DNA from: Streptomyces sp. DG1A-41
GTDB lineage: Bacteria; Actinomycetota; Actinomycetes; Streptomycetales; Streptomycetaceae
Direction of reading: 5' to 3'
DNA: 64,000 nt
Assembly (NCBI RefSeq): GCF_037055355.1
Contig: NZ_CP146350.1
Location: 4,363,001-4,427,000, forward strand
The position numbers and the translations under genes were made by a program. Under the pieces are notes generated by a model. That model searched no databases and was not told the DNA's origin. It was given only the letters and a program-made list of their open reading frames with translations. Shown here in pieces: positions 43,438 to 52,128 of this stretch (the stretch's first letter is position 1; every line of letters begins with the position of its first letter).

Positions 43438-44076
43438 ATGCGTCACAGGACGTGGATCGGCCGGTTTCCGGTACAGGCCAATGGGGCATCCACACCGTGG
43501 CGTGGGGCGAAGGAGGTCTCGGGGGTGGCGTTGGTGGTGGCACAGGAGGTGCCCACGTCGTCGAGCATGGCCGTACCCCATGGCCCTGCGGGCGTGGGGA
43601 AAGCGAGACACCGTATGCGCGCACAACTGCGCAGAGGTGGCGTAGCGGAATCGGTCATCGACGACGCCGTACTGATCCTTTCCGAACTTTTGAGCAACGC
43701 GTGCAAACACGGCAGGCCCCTGGGCGACGCTCTCTCCGGCGACGGTGACGTCCGTGCCGCCTGGCGCGTGGACCCCTCCGGCCGGCTCATCGTCGAGGTC
43801 ACGGACGGCGGCGGCCCGACCCGCCCCGCCCCCGCGACCCCGTCGGTCACGGCGCACGGCGGCCGCGGGCTGAACATCATCACCGCGCTGGCCGACGACT
43901 GGGGTGTCCGGGACGACATCCGCGGCGAGGTCACCGTGTGGGTCGTCGTCCACGCCGACGTGCACGACCCGGACGCCGGCCACCGACGCGACGACTTCGC
44001 GACACGCATCACGGCCCCGGCGGTGTCCCAGATGCCCGGGCTGGACTTCGCGGACGCCTTCGAGGACATGGACTGA
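43438..44076 (+). CDS. ATP-binding anti-sigma-type regulator (HATPase_c_2)
   Basis: A 212-residue protein of the RsbW-like GHKL family. The ATPase domain (about 60-165) shows N-box LILSELLSNACKHG, G1 VEVTDGGGPTRP and G2 GGRGLNIITALADDW. The first ~50 residues and the acidic tail (FADAFEDMD) are extra. No sigma or anti-sigma-antagonist gene is adjacent; streptomycetes have dozens of these proteins and most lack assigned partners. Confidence 0.85.
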   Translation: MRHRTWIGRFPVQANGASTPWRGAKEVSGVALVVAQEVPTSSSMAVPHGPAGVGKARHRMRAQLRRGGVAESVIDDAVLILSELLSNACKHGRPLGDALSGDGDVRAAWRVDPSGRLIVEVTDGGGPTRPAPATPSVTAHGGRGLNIITALADDWGVRDDIRGEVTVWVVVHADVHDPDAGHRRDDFATRITAPAVSQMPGLDFADAFEDMD

Positions 44077-44096
44077 CCCGGCGCCGGCCCGCCTCG

Positions 44097-44157
44097 TTGT
44101 CCACGGGACCCCGTTGTCCACAGGGCCCGCGTTATCAACAGGACCGCGTTGTCCACA
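44097..44157 (+). promoter_or_regulatory. Cluster of four DnaA-box-like sites
   Basis: Four direct 9-mers: TTGTCCACG (44097), TTGTCCACA (44114), TTATCAACA (44132), TTGTCCACA (44149), at 17-18-bp intervals. Two are exact matches to the streptomycete DnaA-box consensus, two differ by one or two bases. They fill most of the 155-bp gap between the HATPase and DUF5926 genes. Confidence 0.65.
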
Positions 44158-44231
44158 GGATCCCGTCGCCCGAGGCACGAACGGCTAGGCTCGCGACCGT
44201 ACGAGACGAGCCGTAACCGGGAGACCCATCG

Positions 44232-45221
44232 ATGGCCAAGAAGCGACCCCAGACGAAGGCCAAGCGCCCGCCGATCACGGACGGAGCCCGCGCCGGAGGC
44301 GCTGACGGGGACGTTCCGGTCGTCGGCGCTCGTGAGCCCTGCCCCTGCGGCAGCGGCCGCCGCTACAAGGCCTGTCACGGCCGGGCCGCGGCCCACGCCG
44401 CGACCGAGCTGGTGCACCGCCCCTTCGAGGGCCTGCCAGGCGAGTGCGACTGGGTGGCCCTGCGCGAACTGGTCCCGGCGGCCACGGCCCGGCTGACGCT
44501 CAGGGACGGCCTTCCCGAAGGCGTCCCGGCGGTCACGCTGGCCACGGTCCTGCCGATGGCCTGGCCCGCCCTGCGCCGCGACGACGGCTCGGTCATGCTC
44601 GGCCTCCAGAACGACACCTCGTCGGGCGACATCAGCCGCGACCTCGCCGACATCCTCCAGCGCGCCCTGGAAGCCGAGCCCGGCACACCGGTGCAGGGCC
44701 GCCGCGCCCCGGCCGACGGTCCGCGGCTCCAGGACCTGCTCGACCCGGAAGGCGCCTTCGAGCCAGAAGTGCACAGCGGCTTCGAGTTCTGGGTGCCGGA
44801 CCCGGAGAACGCCACGCCGGAGGTGACCGCCTCCCTGGAGCGGGCCAACGCCGCGGCCATCCCGACCGTCAAGCTCCAGGGCGTGGACGCCGCGTACTGG
44901 TGCGAGACGCCCGAGAAGAATCATTTGCGGTGGGTCATGCCCCACCCCGAGGAGCAGCTTCTGGACGCTCTCGCGCGGCTGCACGCCGCGGGCCGGTCGA
45001 GCCTGGGCGAGGGCACCCGCCTGGTGGGCTCCTTCCGCGCTCACGGGCTCACCGTGCCGGTCTGGGACCTGCCGAGCGGGGTCACGGCCGAGGACGTGGA
45101 GAAGCCGGCGGCGGAGTTCGCCGAGCGCCTCGCCGCCGCCCTGGCCACGGACGCGCCGCTCACCGCGGACGAGCGCCGCGCGCGTGGCGGCCTCACCAAC
45201 CGGCAGGTCACGCTCAGCTGA
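44232..45221 (+). CDS. DUF5926 family protein with N-terminal SEC-C zinc motif
   Basis: A 329-residue protein. Residues about 35-52 form a SEC-C motif, EPCPCGSGRRYKACHG, a small zinc knuckle also found at the SecA C-terminus. The rest matches the actinobacterial DUF5926 pattern (FEFWVPDPENATPEVTASLERANAA, TVPVWDLP near the C-terminus). Start ATG 44232 after GGGAGACC. Function unknown. The DnaA-box cluster lies in its 5' region, so DnaA binding could affect its transcription. Confidence 0.85.
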   Translation: MAKKRPQTKAKRPPITDGARAGGADGDVPVVGAREPCPCGSGRRYKACHGRAAAHAATELVHRPFEGLPGECDWVALRELVPAATARLTLRDGLPEGVPAVTLATVLPMAWPALRRDDGSVMLGLQNDTSSGDISRDLADILQRALEAEPGTPVQGRRAPADGPRLQDLLDPEGAFEPEVHSGFEFWVPDPENATPEVTASLERANAAAIPTVKLQGVDAAYWCETPEKNHLRWVMPHPEEQLLDALARLHAAGRSSLGEGTRLVGSFRAHGLTVPVWDLPSGVTAEDVEKPAAEFAERLAAALATDAPLTADERRARGGLTNRQVTLS

Positions 45222-45367
45222 CGGCTCGTCACAAGGCCCGGTCCGGCCGCTCTGCCGGCCGGCCGGACCCTCGCACTCCGGGCAGCTGACGCCCTTCACA
45301 ACTCCCGGCCGGGACAGGTCCGTCGATGACTGGAAAGGGCGAGATCGAATTTGCGAACCGCCGATCT

Positions 45368-45430
45368 CTTGTTACCGTTCCTGTAGCCCGGTTGCTGGTG
45401 CATCCCCCGTCGCCAGCAACCGGGTCTTTT
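45368..45430 (+). ncRNA. Conserved hairpin element B (candidate small RNA or terminator)
   Basis: CTTGTTACC (45368), 10 nt, then stem CCCGGTTGCTGG (45387-45398), loop TGCATCCCCCGTCG, stem CCAGCAACCGGG (45413-45424) and TCTTTT. It matches element A at 31945-32013 with covarying stem pairs and identical loop. It sits about 150 bp past the DUF5926 stop and 36 bp from the convergent secreted-protein gene. The U tract favours transcription termination here on the plus strand. Confidence 0.5.
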
Positions 45431-45465
45431 CATGCGCGCGACGGTTCACGGAGCGCAGCCTCTCG

Positions 45466-46116
45466 TCAACCGCCGGCTTCCGTAGGCGAGTTGCTCCCCG
45501 AGCGCAGCAGCAGCGGCCCCTGGCCGGCCCGCCGCGCGAACTCCGCCACCGCCGTGTACGCCGCCAGATCCCCGCGTGCGGGCTCTCGGGGCGTCTCACA
45601 CGTCCCCGGCTCGTCTTCGGCGCCCACCGCGCAGGTGATCCGCACGGTCCGGGCGCCGGGCCCCATCAGGCTCAGTACGGCGTCCAGCGCCTCGCCGGTC
45701 GCATTGCGGTAGTAGGTCCGCGCCCAGGTGTCCGCGCCCTGCGTCACGACACAGGTCTGCGCCTCGATGCCGTCGGGGGAGGAGAGTTCGGGACCACACC
45801 GCGCGGCGGTCGACAGGCCAGGGCCGGGTGCGGGGAGGCCGGCCGCGACGGAAGGCGCCTCGCCGTCCGCGGACGGCGAGGAGGGACGTACCCCGTCCCC
45901 TCCGGAACCGGACACAGAACCGCCGCGTCCGCCGGCACCGTCCGCCGAGCCCCCGGCACGCGTCGTATCCCCTGCGTCCGGGGACCCCGCGGACGGCACC
46001 GCCAGCGGCAGTGCGACCGCGCACGCCGCCACGACGCCCGCGAGGGCGAGCAGCCGGACCTTTCGGGGTCGGACCTTTCGGGGGTCCCGGGGGCGGCCCC
46101 GGGCATGACGCGGCAT
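45466..46116 (-). CDS. Hypothetical secreted or membrane-anchored protein
   Basis: A 216-residue protein. Basic n-region (RKVRPRKVRLLALAG) and a hydrophobic helix (LALAGVVAACAVALPLAV) direct export; a Gly/Ser/Asp-rich linker (about 45-95) leads to a C-terminal domain with four Cys (RCGPELSS, QTCVVTQG, ITCAVG, GTCETP), probably two disulfides. No family recognised. It converges with DUF5926 and is 55 bp downstream of the second primase-polymerase gene. Confidence 0.7.
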   Translation of the reverse strand: MPRHARGRPRDPRKVRPRKVRLLALAGVVAACAVALPLAVPSAGSPDAGDTTRAGGSADGAGGRGGSVSGSGGDGVRPSSPSADGEAPSVAAGLPAPGPGLSTAARCGPELSSPDGIEAQTCVVTQGADTWARTYYRNATGEALDAVLSLMGPGARTVRITCAVGAEDEPGTCETPREPARGDLAAYTAVAEFARRAGQGPLLLRSGSNSPTEAGG

Positions 46117-46171
46117 GGCCCCGGAACATAACGCGCCGGGGCGGAACCCGGGCTCGGCGCGCCCGACAGCC

Positions 46172-46837
46172 CTAGAACTCGGGCGCGCTCACACCCGTAC
46201 GAGTGAGGGCCTCGACCACGGCGTCCACCACGGCCTCCACATCGGGTACCCACGGCGAGGCCGAACCGGGCAGCGGCGCCCGCTCCCAGCGGATCTCGCC
46301 CTGGCCCGTCTCGGACGGCGGCAGCGCCAGGTAACCGCCCTCGCCGTGGAAGCGGAGGGAGCCGGGCACGAAGTCCTTGGCGTAGAGCAGTTCGCCGAGT
46401 TGCTCCATGGAGTACGGCTTCACGAGGATCGCCCAACGGGCGGGGGACGCGACGACCGGGCCGAACCGCATACCCATGCTGTCGAGCGCGTCGAGGGCGC
46501 GGGCCGCCGGCAGGGCGGGCAGGGAGACCGCGCAGGGCGCCTTGCCGCCGGTGGCCAGGACGATCGGCGCCGTGGGCCGGTTGCCCCACCACCAGCGCAC
46601 CATGCGCCCGTCCGTGGTGGCCGCGAGCAGGCCGGGGTCGAAGGGGTGCGCGCCGGGAACCGTGCATTCGGGGTCGGGACAGCCGCAGCGGTTCCGCCCC
46701 TCGGGGTCCGCCGCCACGCCCGGGAGTACGGGCCACTGCCATTGGGTCGCGTAGGTCAGGGCCGCGCCGATCAGCTCAGGCCTCCCGTCGCTGCGCTGGG
46801 ACAGGAGCCTGCGTCGCCTTCCGAGGATCTCGCGCAT
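46172..46837 (-). CDS. Bifunctional DNA primase/polymerase-like protein (second copy, divergent)
   Basis: A 221-residue protein. ELIGAALTYATQWQWPVLPGVA is the typical first strand-helix of the prim-pol family, with a zinc-type insertion CGCPDPECTVPGAHPFDP, then GRMVRWWWGNRPTAPIVLATGG. The metal-binding DxD block seen in the copy at 29068 (IDLDV) is missing: the matching region reads SMGMRFGPVV. It is therefore probably not a catalytic polymerase. ATG 46837 used; an extended frame to 46888 is less likely. Confidence 0.8.
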   Translation of the reverse strand: MREILGRRRRLLSQRSDGRPELIGAALTYATQWQWPVLPGVAADPEGRNRCGCPDPECTVPGAHPFDPGLLAATTDGRMVRWWWGNRPTAPIVLATGGKAPCAVSLPALPAARALDALDSMGMRFGPVVASPARWAILVKPYSMEQLGELLYAKDFVPGSLRFHGEGGYLALPPSETGQGEIRWERAPLPGSASPWVPDVEAVVDAVVEALTRTGVSAPEF

Positions 46838-47339
46838 GAGCGCTCGTTCCTTTCCGTTGCACGCCGGCAACACCGTGGTCCACATCACATCATGTGTCGA
46901 TCACTTCACTGTGCGTACCTGCTGGCGCATCACACCCCTGCCGTGCGCAAGGGGAACCCCTATGGGTCGAGCATTGGCTGCCTCCGCGGCCGTCCCGCCC
47001 ATACTGTGTCCATCAAAAGCACGGGCGTGGCGTAGGGGTGGCGAAGTATGGCGTTTGCCGTCGCGCGTATTTCTCTCCGCCTCCGCCACGGGAGGATGGG
47101 GCACGGTCGTCGGTGGCTAAGACGCCCGGGTCCGTCACCAGGTTCCGGGTAGTTCCCAACCACCCCTGGCCTTCACCGAGTACGTACCCATCGCGACCGT
47201 CGTGACGCTCCGTCGAGCAAGCCCAGTCGACCGCAATAAGCCGTCCCGTGCGGCAGTTTTAAGCCAACTTTGCATTTCCGCAAGAGGAAGGGGACGTGTT
47301 CCCTCTGATCTCACGGACACCAGGAATCCCAGCAGGACA
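46838..47339. other. Long divergent intergenic region
   Basis: About 500 bp between the prim-pol-like gene and the SpoIIE gene. No ORF with a ribosome site and no tRNA. An open frame extends the SpoIIE gene upstream to 47202 without a good start. The AT-richer stretch at 47255-47275 (GCAGTTTTAAGCCAACTTTG) may be promoter for the SpoIIE gene. Confidence 0.4.
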
Positions 47340-48857
47340 ATGCTGGACATCTCCTCACGAGTGCGTGTACATGTGGAGACACTGCTAGCGGCGCAGCATG
47401 ACATGGGGGTTTGCGATGCTTTTGAGCAGTACGTGCTGGTCGGAAAGCCGGACACCATGAACGCCCCGCACCCTCCGAAAGTGGCTGGAATCGATTCAAC
47501 GGTTCCGGCGCCCGCACACACTGTCGCGCCCGTCGCGGCGGGTGGCACCTCCTCGTCAGCCCCGGCAAACCCCCCGGCCCCACCGGGCGCGGTACTCCAG
47601 GACCGTCTCGCCGGCTGGGTCTCCGACCTCACCACCCTCCACGAGCTGACCGAACGCCTGACCCGCAGGTCCGCGCTCGACGACGCGCTCCAGGAACTGC
47701 TGCGGGCCGGCGCCGCCCTGGTGGGTGCCCGCCGCGGCCTCGTCGTCCTGGAACCCGGCGACGGACTGGGCCCGGACACCACCAAAGGCCTGGGCCTGGC
47801 TCGCGCCGACCTCGGCCACATCGAGACCGTGCCCCGCAGCGCCCTGTCCTACGGCCGGTTCCTCGACGGACTGCCCGGCGGCGAGGACGGCATCGCCGAG
47901 CCCGACCTGTTCGCCGAGGAGGGGCTCGACCCCCGCCACCGCGAGGTCGCGGCCCGCCTCGGCTACGCCGCCAGCTACGCCCTCCCCCTGACCGCCGAGT
48001 CCGCCGGCCGCCTCGGGGCCGTCGTGTGGCTCTACGACGAACCCGCCGAACCGCACGAGCGGCAGCGCCACCTCGTCGGCCTGTACGCCCGGTACGCCGC
48101 CGAGCACCTCGCCCGGCTCCTCGAACTGGAGCGCACGCGCGCGTCCATGGCGACGATGTCGGACGAGCTGCTGCCCGCGCGGCTGCCGCGGGTGGCCGGT
48201 GTCCAACTCGCCGCCCGGCACCGCACCGGCCCGCGCGGCGGCGGCGACTGGTACGACGCGCTGTCGCTGCCCGACGCCGCCCTCGGCCTCGCCGTCGGGT
48301 CCGTCACGGGGTCGGGGCCCAGCGCGGTCGCCGCGATGGGGCGGCTGCGGGCGTCCCTGCGCGCGTACGCCGTGATGGAGGGGGAGGACCCGGTCGCCGT
48401 CCTGTCCGACCTGGAGCTGCTGCTGCGGCTGACCGAGCCGGCCCGCTCGGCCACCGCCCTGTTCGGCTACTGCGAACCGGCCGCCCGCAAGATCACGCTG
48501 GCCGGTGCCGGGCACAGCCCGCCGCTGCTGATCGGACAGCGCCGCACCGAGTTCGTGGAGACGTCGGTCTCCGCCCCGCTGGGCATGCTCGCCTGCTGGG
48601 AGGCGCCGAGCGTGGAGATCCTCGCCGAGCCCGGGGAGACGGTGCTGCTGTACACCGACGGCCTGCTGCACCGCACCGGCGAGACCACCGACCGCGCCTT
48701 CGCCCGGCTGCACGCGGCGGCGGCCGGAGCGCCCCGGGCGCTGCGGCGCGACCCCGGCGTCATCGCCGACCACGTCCTGCGGAGCGTGCTGCCGGACGGG
48801 CTGGACGCGGCGGACGGTACGGAGGACGTCGTCCTGCTGGCGGCGCGGTTCGAGTGA
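47340..48857 (+). CDS. GAF-SpoIIE (PP2C-type) serine phosphatase
   Basis: A 505-residue regulator from MLDISSRVRVHVETLLAAQ, with AGGA before ATG 47340. A variable Pro/Ala-rich linker (about 50-90) leads to a GAF-like domain (about 95-265) and a SpoIIE domain (about 275-505): GGGDWYDALSLPDAALGLAVGSVTGSGPSAVAAMGRLR, AGAGHSPPLL and VLLYTDGLLH with metal Asp residues; GDWYD is intact while the usual VGDVxGHG is VGSVTGSG, so one metal ligand may be lost. Such proteins dephosphorylate anti-sigma-factor antagonists. Confidence 0.9.
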   Translation: MLDISSRVRVHVETLLAAQHDMGVCDAFEQYVLVGKPDTMNAPHPPKVAGIDSTVPAPAHTVAPVAAGGTSSSAPANPPAPPGAVLQDRLAGWVSDLTTLHELTERLTRRSALDDALQELLRAGAALVGARRGLVVLEPGDGLGPDTTKGLGLARADLGHIETVPRSALSYGRFLDGLPGGEDGIAEPDLFAEEGLDPRHREVAARLGYAASYALPLTAESAGRLGAVVWLYDEPAEPHERQRHLVGLYARYAAEHLARLLELERTRASMATMSDELLPARLPRVAGVQLAARHRTGPRGGGDWYDALSLPDAALGLAVGSVTGSGPSAVAAMGRLRASLRAYAVMEGEDPVAVLSDLELLLRLTEPARSATALFGYCEPAARKITLAGAGHSPPLLIGQRRTEFVETSVSAPLGMLACWEAPSVEILAEPGETVLLYTDGLLHRTGETTDRAFARLHAAAAGAPRALRRDPGVIADHVLRSVLPDGLDAADGTEDVVLLAARFE

Positions 48858-48942
48858 TGCTCCTCGTCATCGCCCTGAGGCCGCGTCCGCGCCGCCGTAG
48901 AGTGGAGGGCGGTCCAGTGCCGTATCGAGGAGGATGACCGCC

Positions 48943-50409
48943 GTGGCTAAAGAGCCTTCGGACACCCCGGAGACTGCCGAAGAGGAGCCGATCAAGCAGC
49001 GGAAGAACGGACTGTACCCCGGCGTGTCCGACGAGCTTGCCGACAACATGAAGAGCGGTTGGGCCGACACCGAGCTGCGTGACCTCCAGCCCATCCCCCA
49101 GGCCGCGAAGACCGCCGCCCGCCGGGCCGCGCTGTCCGCACGCTTCCCGGGCGAGCGGCTGGTGATCCCCGCGGGCAACCTGAAGACCCGCTCGAACGAC
49201 ACCGAGTACGCCTTCCGCGCCTCCGTCGAGTACGCCTACCTCACTGGCGGCCGGCCCGACGAGAGCGCAGACGGCGTCCTGGTCCTGGAGCCCAAGGGCG
49301 AGGGCCACGAGGCGACGGTCTACCTCCTGCCGCGGTCGAACCGGGAGAACGGCGAGTTCTGGCTGGACGGCCAGGGCGAGCTGTGGGTCGGCCGCCGCCA
49401 CTCCCTCACCGAGGCGGAGCAGTTGTACGGCATCCCCGCCTCCGACGTGCGCGAGCTGGCCGGGGCGCTGCGCGAGGCCACGGGTCCGGTGCGGGTCGTG
49501 CGCGGGTACGACGCCGGCATCGAGGCCGCGCTGACCGACAAGGTCACCGCCGAGCGCGACGAGGAGCTGCGGGTCTTCCTCTCCGAGGCGCGGCTGGTCA
49601 AGGACGAGTTCGAGATCGGCGAGCTCCAGAAGGCCGTCGACTCGACCGTGCGCGGCTTCGAGGACGTGGTGAAGGTCCTCGACAAGGCCGAAGCGACCTC
49701 CGAGCGGTACATCGAGGGCACGTTCTTCCTCCGCGCGCGGGTGGAGGGCAACGACGTCGGCTACGGCACGATCGCCGCGGCCGGGCCGCACGCCTGCACG
49801 CTGCACTGGGTGCGCAACGACGGGCCCGTGCGGTCGGGCGATCTGCTGCTGCTCGACGCGGGTGTGGAGACGCACACGTACTACACCGCCGACGTCACGC
49901 GCACGCTGCCGATCAACGGCCGGTTCAGCGAGATCCAGCGGAAGATCTACGACGCCGTGTACGAGGCCCAGGAGGCCGGGATCGCGGCGGTGCGGCCGGG
50001 GGCGAAGTACCGGGACTTCCACGACGCCGCGCAGCGGGTGCTGGCAGAGAAGCTGGTCGAGTGGGGGCTGGTGGAGGGGCCGGTGGAGCGGGTGCTGGAG
50101 CTGGGGCTTCAGCGGCGGTGGACGTTGCACGGGACCGGGCACATGCTCGGGATGGACGTGCACGACTGCGCTGCCGCGCGGACCGAGACGTATGTCGACG
50201 GTGTGCTGGAGCCGGGGATGTGCCTGACCGTCGAGCCGGGGCTGTACTTCCAGGCCGACGATCTGACGGTGCCGGAGGAGTACCGGGGGATCGGTGTGCG
50301 GATCGAGGACGACATCCTCGTCACGGAGGACGGCAACCGGAATCTGAGTGCGGCCTTGCCTCGTCGGGCCGACGAGGTCGAGGCGTGGATGGCGTCCCTC
50401 AAGGGCTGA
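48943..50409 (+). CDS. pepP: Xaa-Pro aminopeptidase (aminopeptidase P)
   Basis: About 488 residues. It removes N-terminal residues preceding proline. N-terminal domain (about 60-230) then the pita-bread fold with the dimetal ligands: LLLLDAGVETHTYYTADVTRTLP (two Asp), GTGHMLGMDVHD (His), CLTVEPGLYF (Glu) and GVRIEDDILVTEDG (Glu). GAGGAGG is 8-9 nt from GTG 48943 but directly abuts ATG 48934, so GTG 48943 is preferred. Converges with the CitG-like gene with an 11-nt overlap of coding ends. Confidence 0.93.
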   Translation: MAKEPSDTPETAEEEPIKQRKNGLYPGVSDELADNMKSGWADTELRDLQPIPQAAKTAARRAALSARFPGERLVIPAGNLKTRSNDTEYAFRASVEYAYLTGGRPDESADGVLVLEPKGEGHEATVYLLPRSNRENGEFWLDGQGELWVGRRHSLTEAEQLYGIPASDVRELAGALREATGPVRVVRGYDAGIEAALTDKVTAERDEELRVFLSEARLVKDEFEIGELQKAVDSTVRGFEDVVKVLDKAEATSERYIEGTFFLRARVEGNDVGYGTIAAAGPHACTLHWVRNDGPVRSGDLLLLDAGVETHTYYTADVTRTLPINGRFSEIQRKIYDAVYEAQEAGIAAVRPGAKYRDFHDAAQRVLAEKLVEWGLVEGPVERVLELGLQRRWTLHGTGHMLGMDVHDCAAARTETYVDGVLEPGMCLTVEPGLYFQADDLTVPEEYRGIGVRIEDDILVTEDGNRNLSAALPRRADEVEAWMASLKG

Positions 50410-51220
50410 GTTCTGTCTGCGCGTCCAGGAACAGCGCGCCCGCGAGCAGAGGGGCGCTGCCTCGAGGAATCCAGGCACGGCTGATGAGGTCGGTGTCCAG
50501 GGCTCGCAGAGCTACGGCACCCGGCTCCGTCGCCGTGCCGCCCGCCTCCAGTACACCGCGCGCCCCCGCCTGGACGTGACGCAGGCCCATGGGGCCCGCC
50601 GTGTACAGCAACTCCGTGTCCTGAAGCGTCGACATCACCGTGAGCAGGGCGTCCAGGCGGGCCTGGGGCTCGGGGGCGCCCTGAGCCCGGGCCGCGGTGA
50701 GTGTGTCCAGGGCGCGGCGGACGTGGGGGAATCCGGCCCTGGCCTCGCCGCGGGCGCCGGCCGCACCGTACTTGGCCGACATCATGGAGCCGCGTGACGG
50801 GCGGCGCGGGGCGCGGCGGTCCGGGTGGGCGGCGATGTGCTTGGCCAGGGCCGTCGTCTCGGCCGGGTCGGCGCCCGGTATCAGCGCCGCCGCCGCGACC
50901 AGCAGGCCGAGCGTCCACAGGGCGCCCCGGTGGCCGCCGCCCGCGAGGCCCACGGTGTGCTCGGTGGAGCGGCCGATCGCGCCGAGCTCCGCACGGAGCC
51001 GAGGGCTGGGTTCGCCCGTGCGGCGGGCCGCGGCGGCCATCGCCGTGAGGCCGGGGAGCAGTGCCCTGGCCGACCAGCGCAGGGCGCGGTGGTCCCGGCG
51101 GGTGGTCCGGGCCGTCAGGTCGCGCGGGTCGGGCAGGCCCGGCTTGGGTGCCAGGGCCAGCTGACCGACCAGCGCGTCGACGGCGGCGTGTGCGAGCGCC
51201 TCGTCCTCAGGACTGTTCAC
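50399..51220 (-). CDS. Triphosphoribosyl-dephospho-CoA synthase-like protein (CitG/MdcB family)
   Basis: About 273 residues from VNSPEDEALAHAAVDALVGQLALAPKPGLPDPRD. The KPGL-xD motif and GGHRGALWTLGLLVAAAAL (CitG has a THKGA-type block here) identify the family, which makes the precursor of the citrate/malonate-lyase prosthetic group. No lyase genes are nearby, so the real substrate is doubtful. It is 7 bp downstream of the dioxygenase gene, implying one operon, and its last 11 nt overlap pepP on the opposite strand. Confidence 0.75.
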   Translation of the reverse strand: MNSPEDEALAHAAVDALVGQLALAPKPGLPDPRDLTARTTRRDHRALRWSARALLPGLTAMAAAARRTGEPSPRLRAELGAIGRSTEHTVGLAGGGHRGALWTLGLLVAAAALIPGADPAETTALAKHIAAHPDRRAPRRPSRGSMMSAKYGAAGARGEARAGFPHVRRALDTLTAARAQGAPEPQARLDALLTVMSTLQDTELLYTAGPMGLRHVQAGARGVLEAGGTATEPGAVALRALDTDLISRAWIPRGSAPLLAGALFLDAQTELSP

Positions 51221-51227
51221 CGCCGTG

Positions 51228-52128
51228 TCAGGAAGAGGAGGACGAGGGAGCGGGGGCGCCGCTCGGGGGTGTGCCGCCTCCGCCACCGCTGCCCGCGCCC
51301 GTGTTCTCCGCGTCCGGGTCGATACCCAGGGTGAGAAAGCCCTTGTAGCCCTTGGAGGGGTCCTTCTTGTGCACCGGTTCGAGTGTGAGCAGGCCGCCGG
51401 CCGCGCCGCCGCCGTCGTAGACCATGTCGTCGTCGAGCTTGGTGTAGCTGCCGGTGTGCTTGCTGTACGGCTCCAGGGCGAAGACCGACTCGGCGACCTC
51501 GTCGGCGAAGAACAGCTGGCCGGTGAAGTTGACCTTGCCGCCCTCGTAGGTGCCGTCCTCCTTCTCACCGCCGGTGTGGACCTTGAGGTGGATGTGGCAG
51601 GTGCGCGGGGTGTACCAGCCCGGGATGATCGTCTCGAACTTGACGACTCCGTTGGCGTTTGCGATCTGGTAGCCGCGCAGGTACGTGTTGTCGTCGGCGG
51701 TCGAGCCGTCCTCGCTCTCGGCGGGGGCCGAGCCGCCGGGGTTGGCGGTGGTGTAACCGGAGTAGTAGCCCCAGGCGTCGCAGTGCCAGATCTCCACGGC
51801 CGCGCCGGGGACCGGGGTGCAGCCGTCGGTGGCGTCGACGACGGTGAGGCGCAGGGTGAGCGGGACGCCGCTCTTGCCCTCGGTGATGTCCTTGCGGACG
51901 AGTGCGCCGTCCAGGTAGTACGGCCCCTGGGTGACGCTCGACATCAGCTGCATGCAGGTGCCGGTGCTCCTGGAGGACGTGGCCGTGGCCGTCGTCGTGG
52001 TGGCCGTCGTGTCCGCGAAGGCCGACTGGTCAGCCGGCTGCGGCCAGACCGCCCGCGGCGACCGTGCCGCCCGCGACCGCGAGGGCGCGGCGGCGGCTGA
52101 TGGAGGTGTTCCGGTGGTTTCCCGTCAT
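51228..52128 (-). pseudogene. Tat-exported intradiol dioxygenase, split by a frameshift
   Basis: The catalytic frame (51228 to about 52031) encodes an intradiol ring-cleavage dioxygenase: SSVTQGPYYLDG, AAVEIWHCDAWGYYSGYT (Tyr ligand) and IIPGWYTPRTCHIHLKV (Tyr plus two His iron ligands). It has no start except an internal ATG at 51953 that cuts into the domain. Just upstream in another frame, ATG 52128 encodes a clean Tat signal (TSISRRRALAVAGG, then TVAAGGLAAAG) that ends in TGA at 52030-52032. Skipping one T at 52032 fuses the two. Either a broken gene or a base-calling error. Confidence 0.8.

Noticed and set aside
45368..45430. Known 6C RNA as the identity of the conserved hairpin
   Set aside because: Only one hairpin with a five-C loop is present; the 6C family has two stems each with six or more C residues in the loop.
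50399..51220. Citrate or malonate lyase pathway from the CitG-like gene
   Set aside because: No lyase subunits, acyl-carrier protein or CitX/MdcG partner in the neighbourhood; only the family membership is supported.
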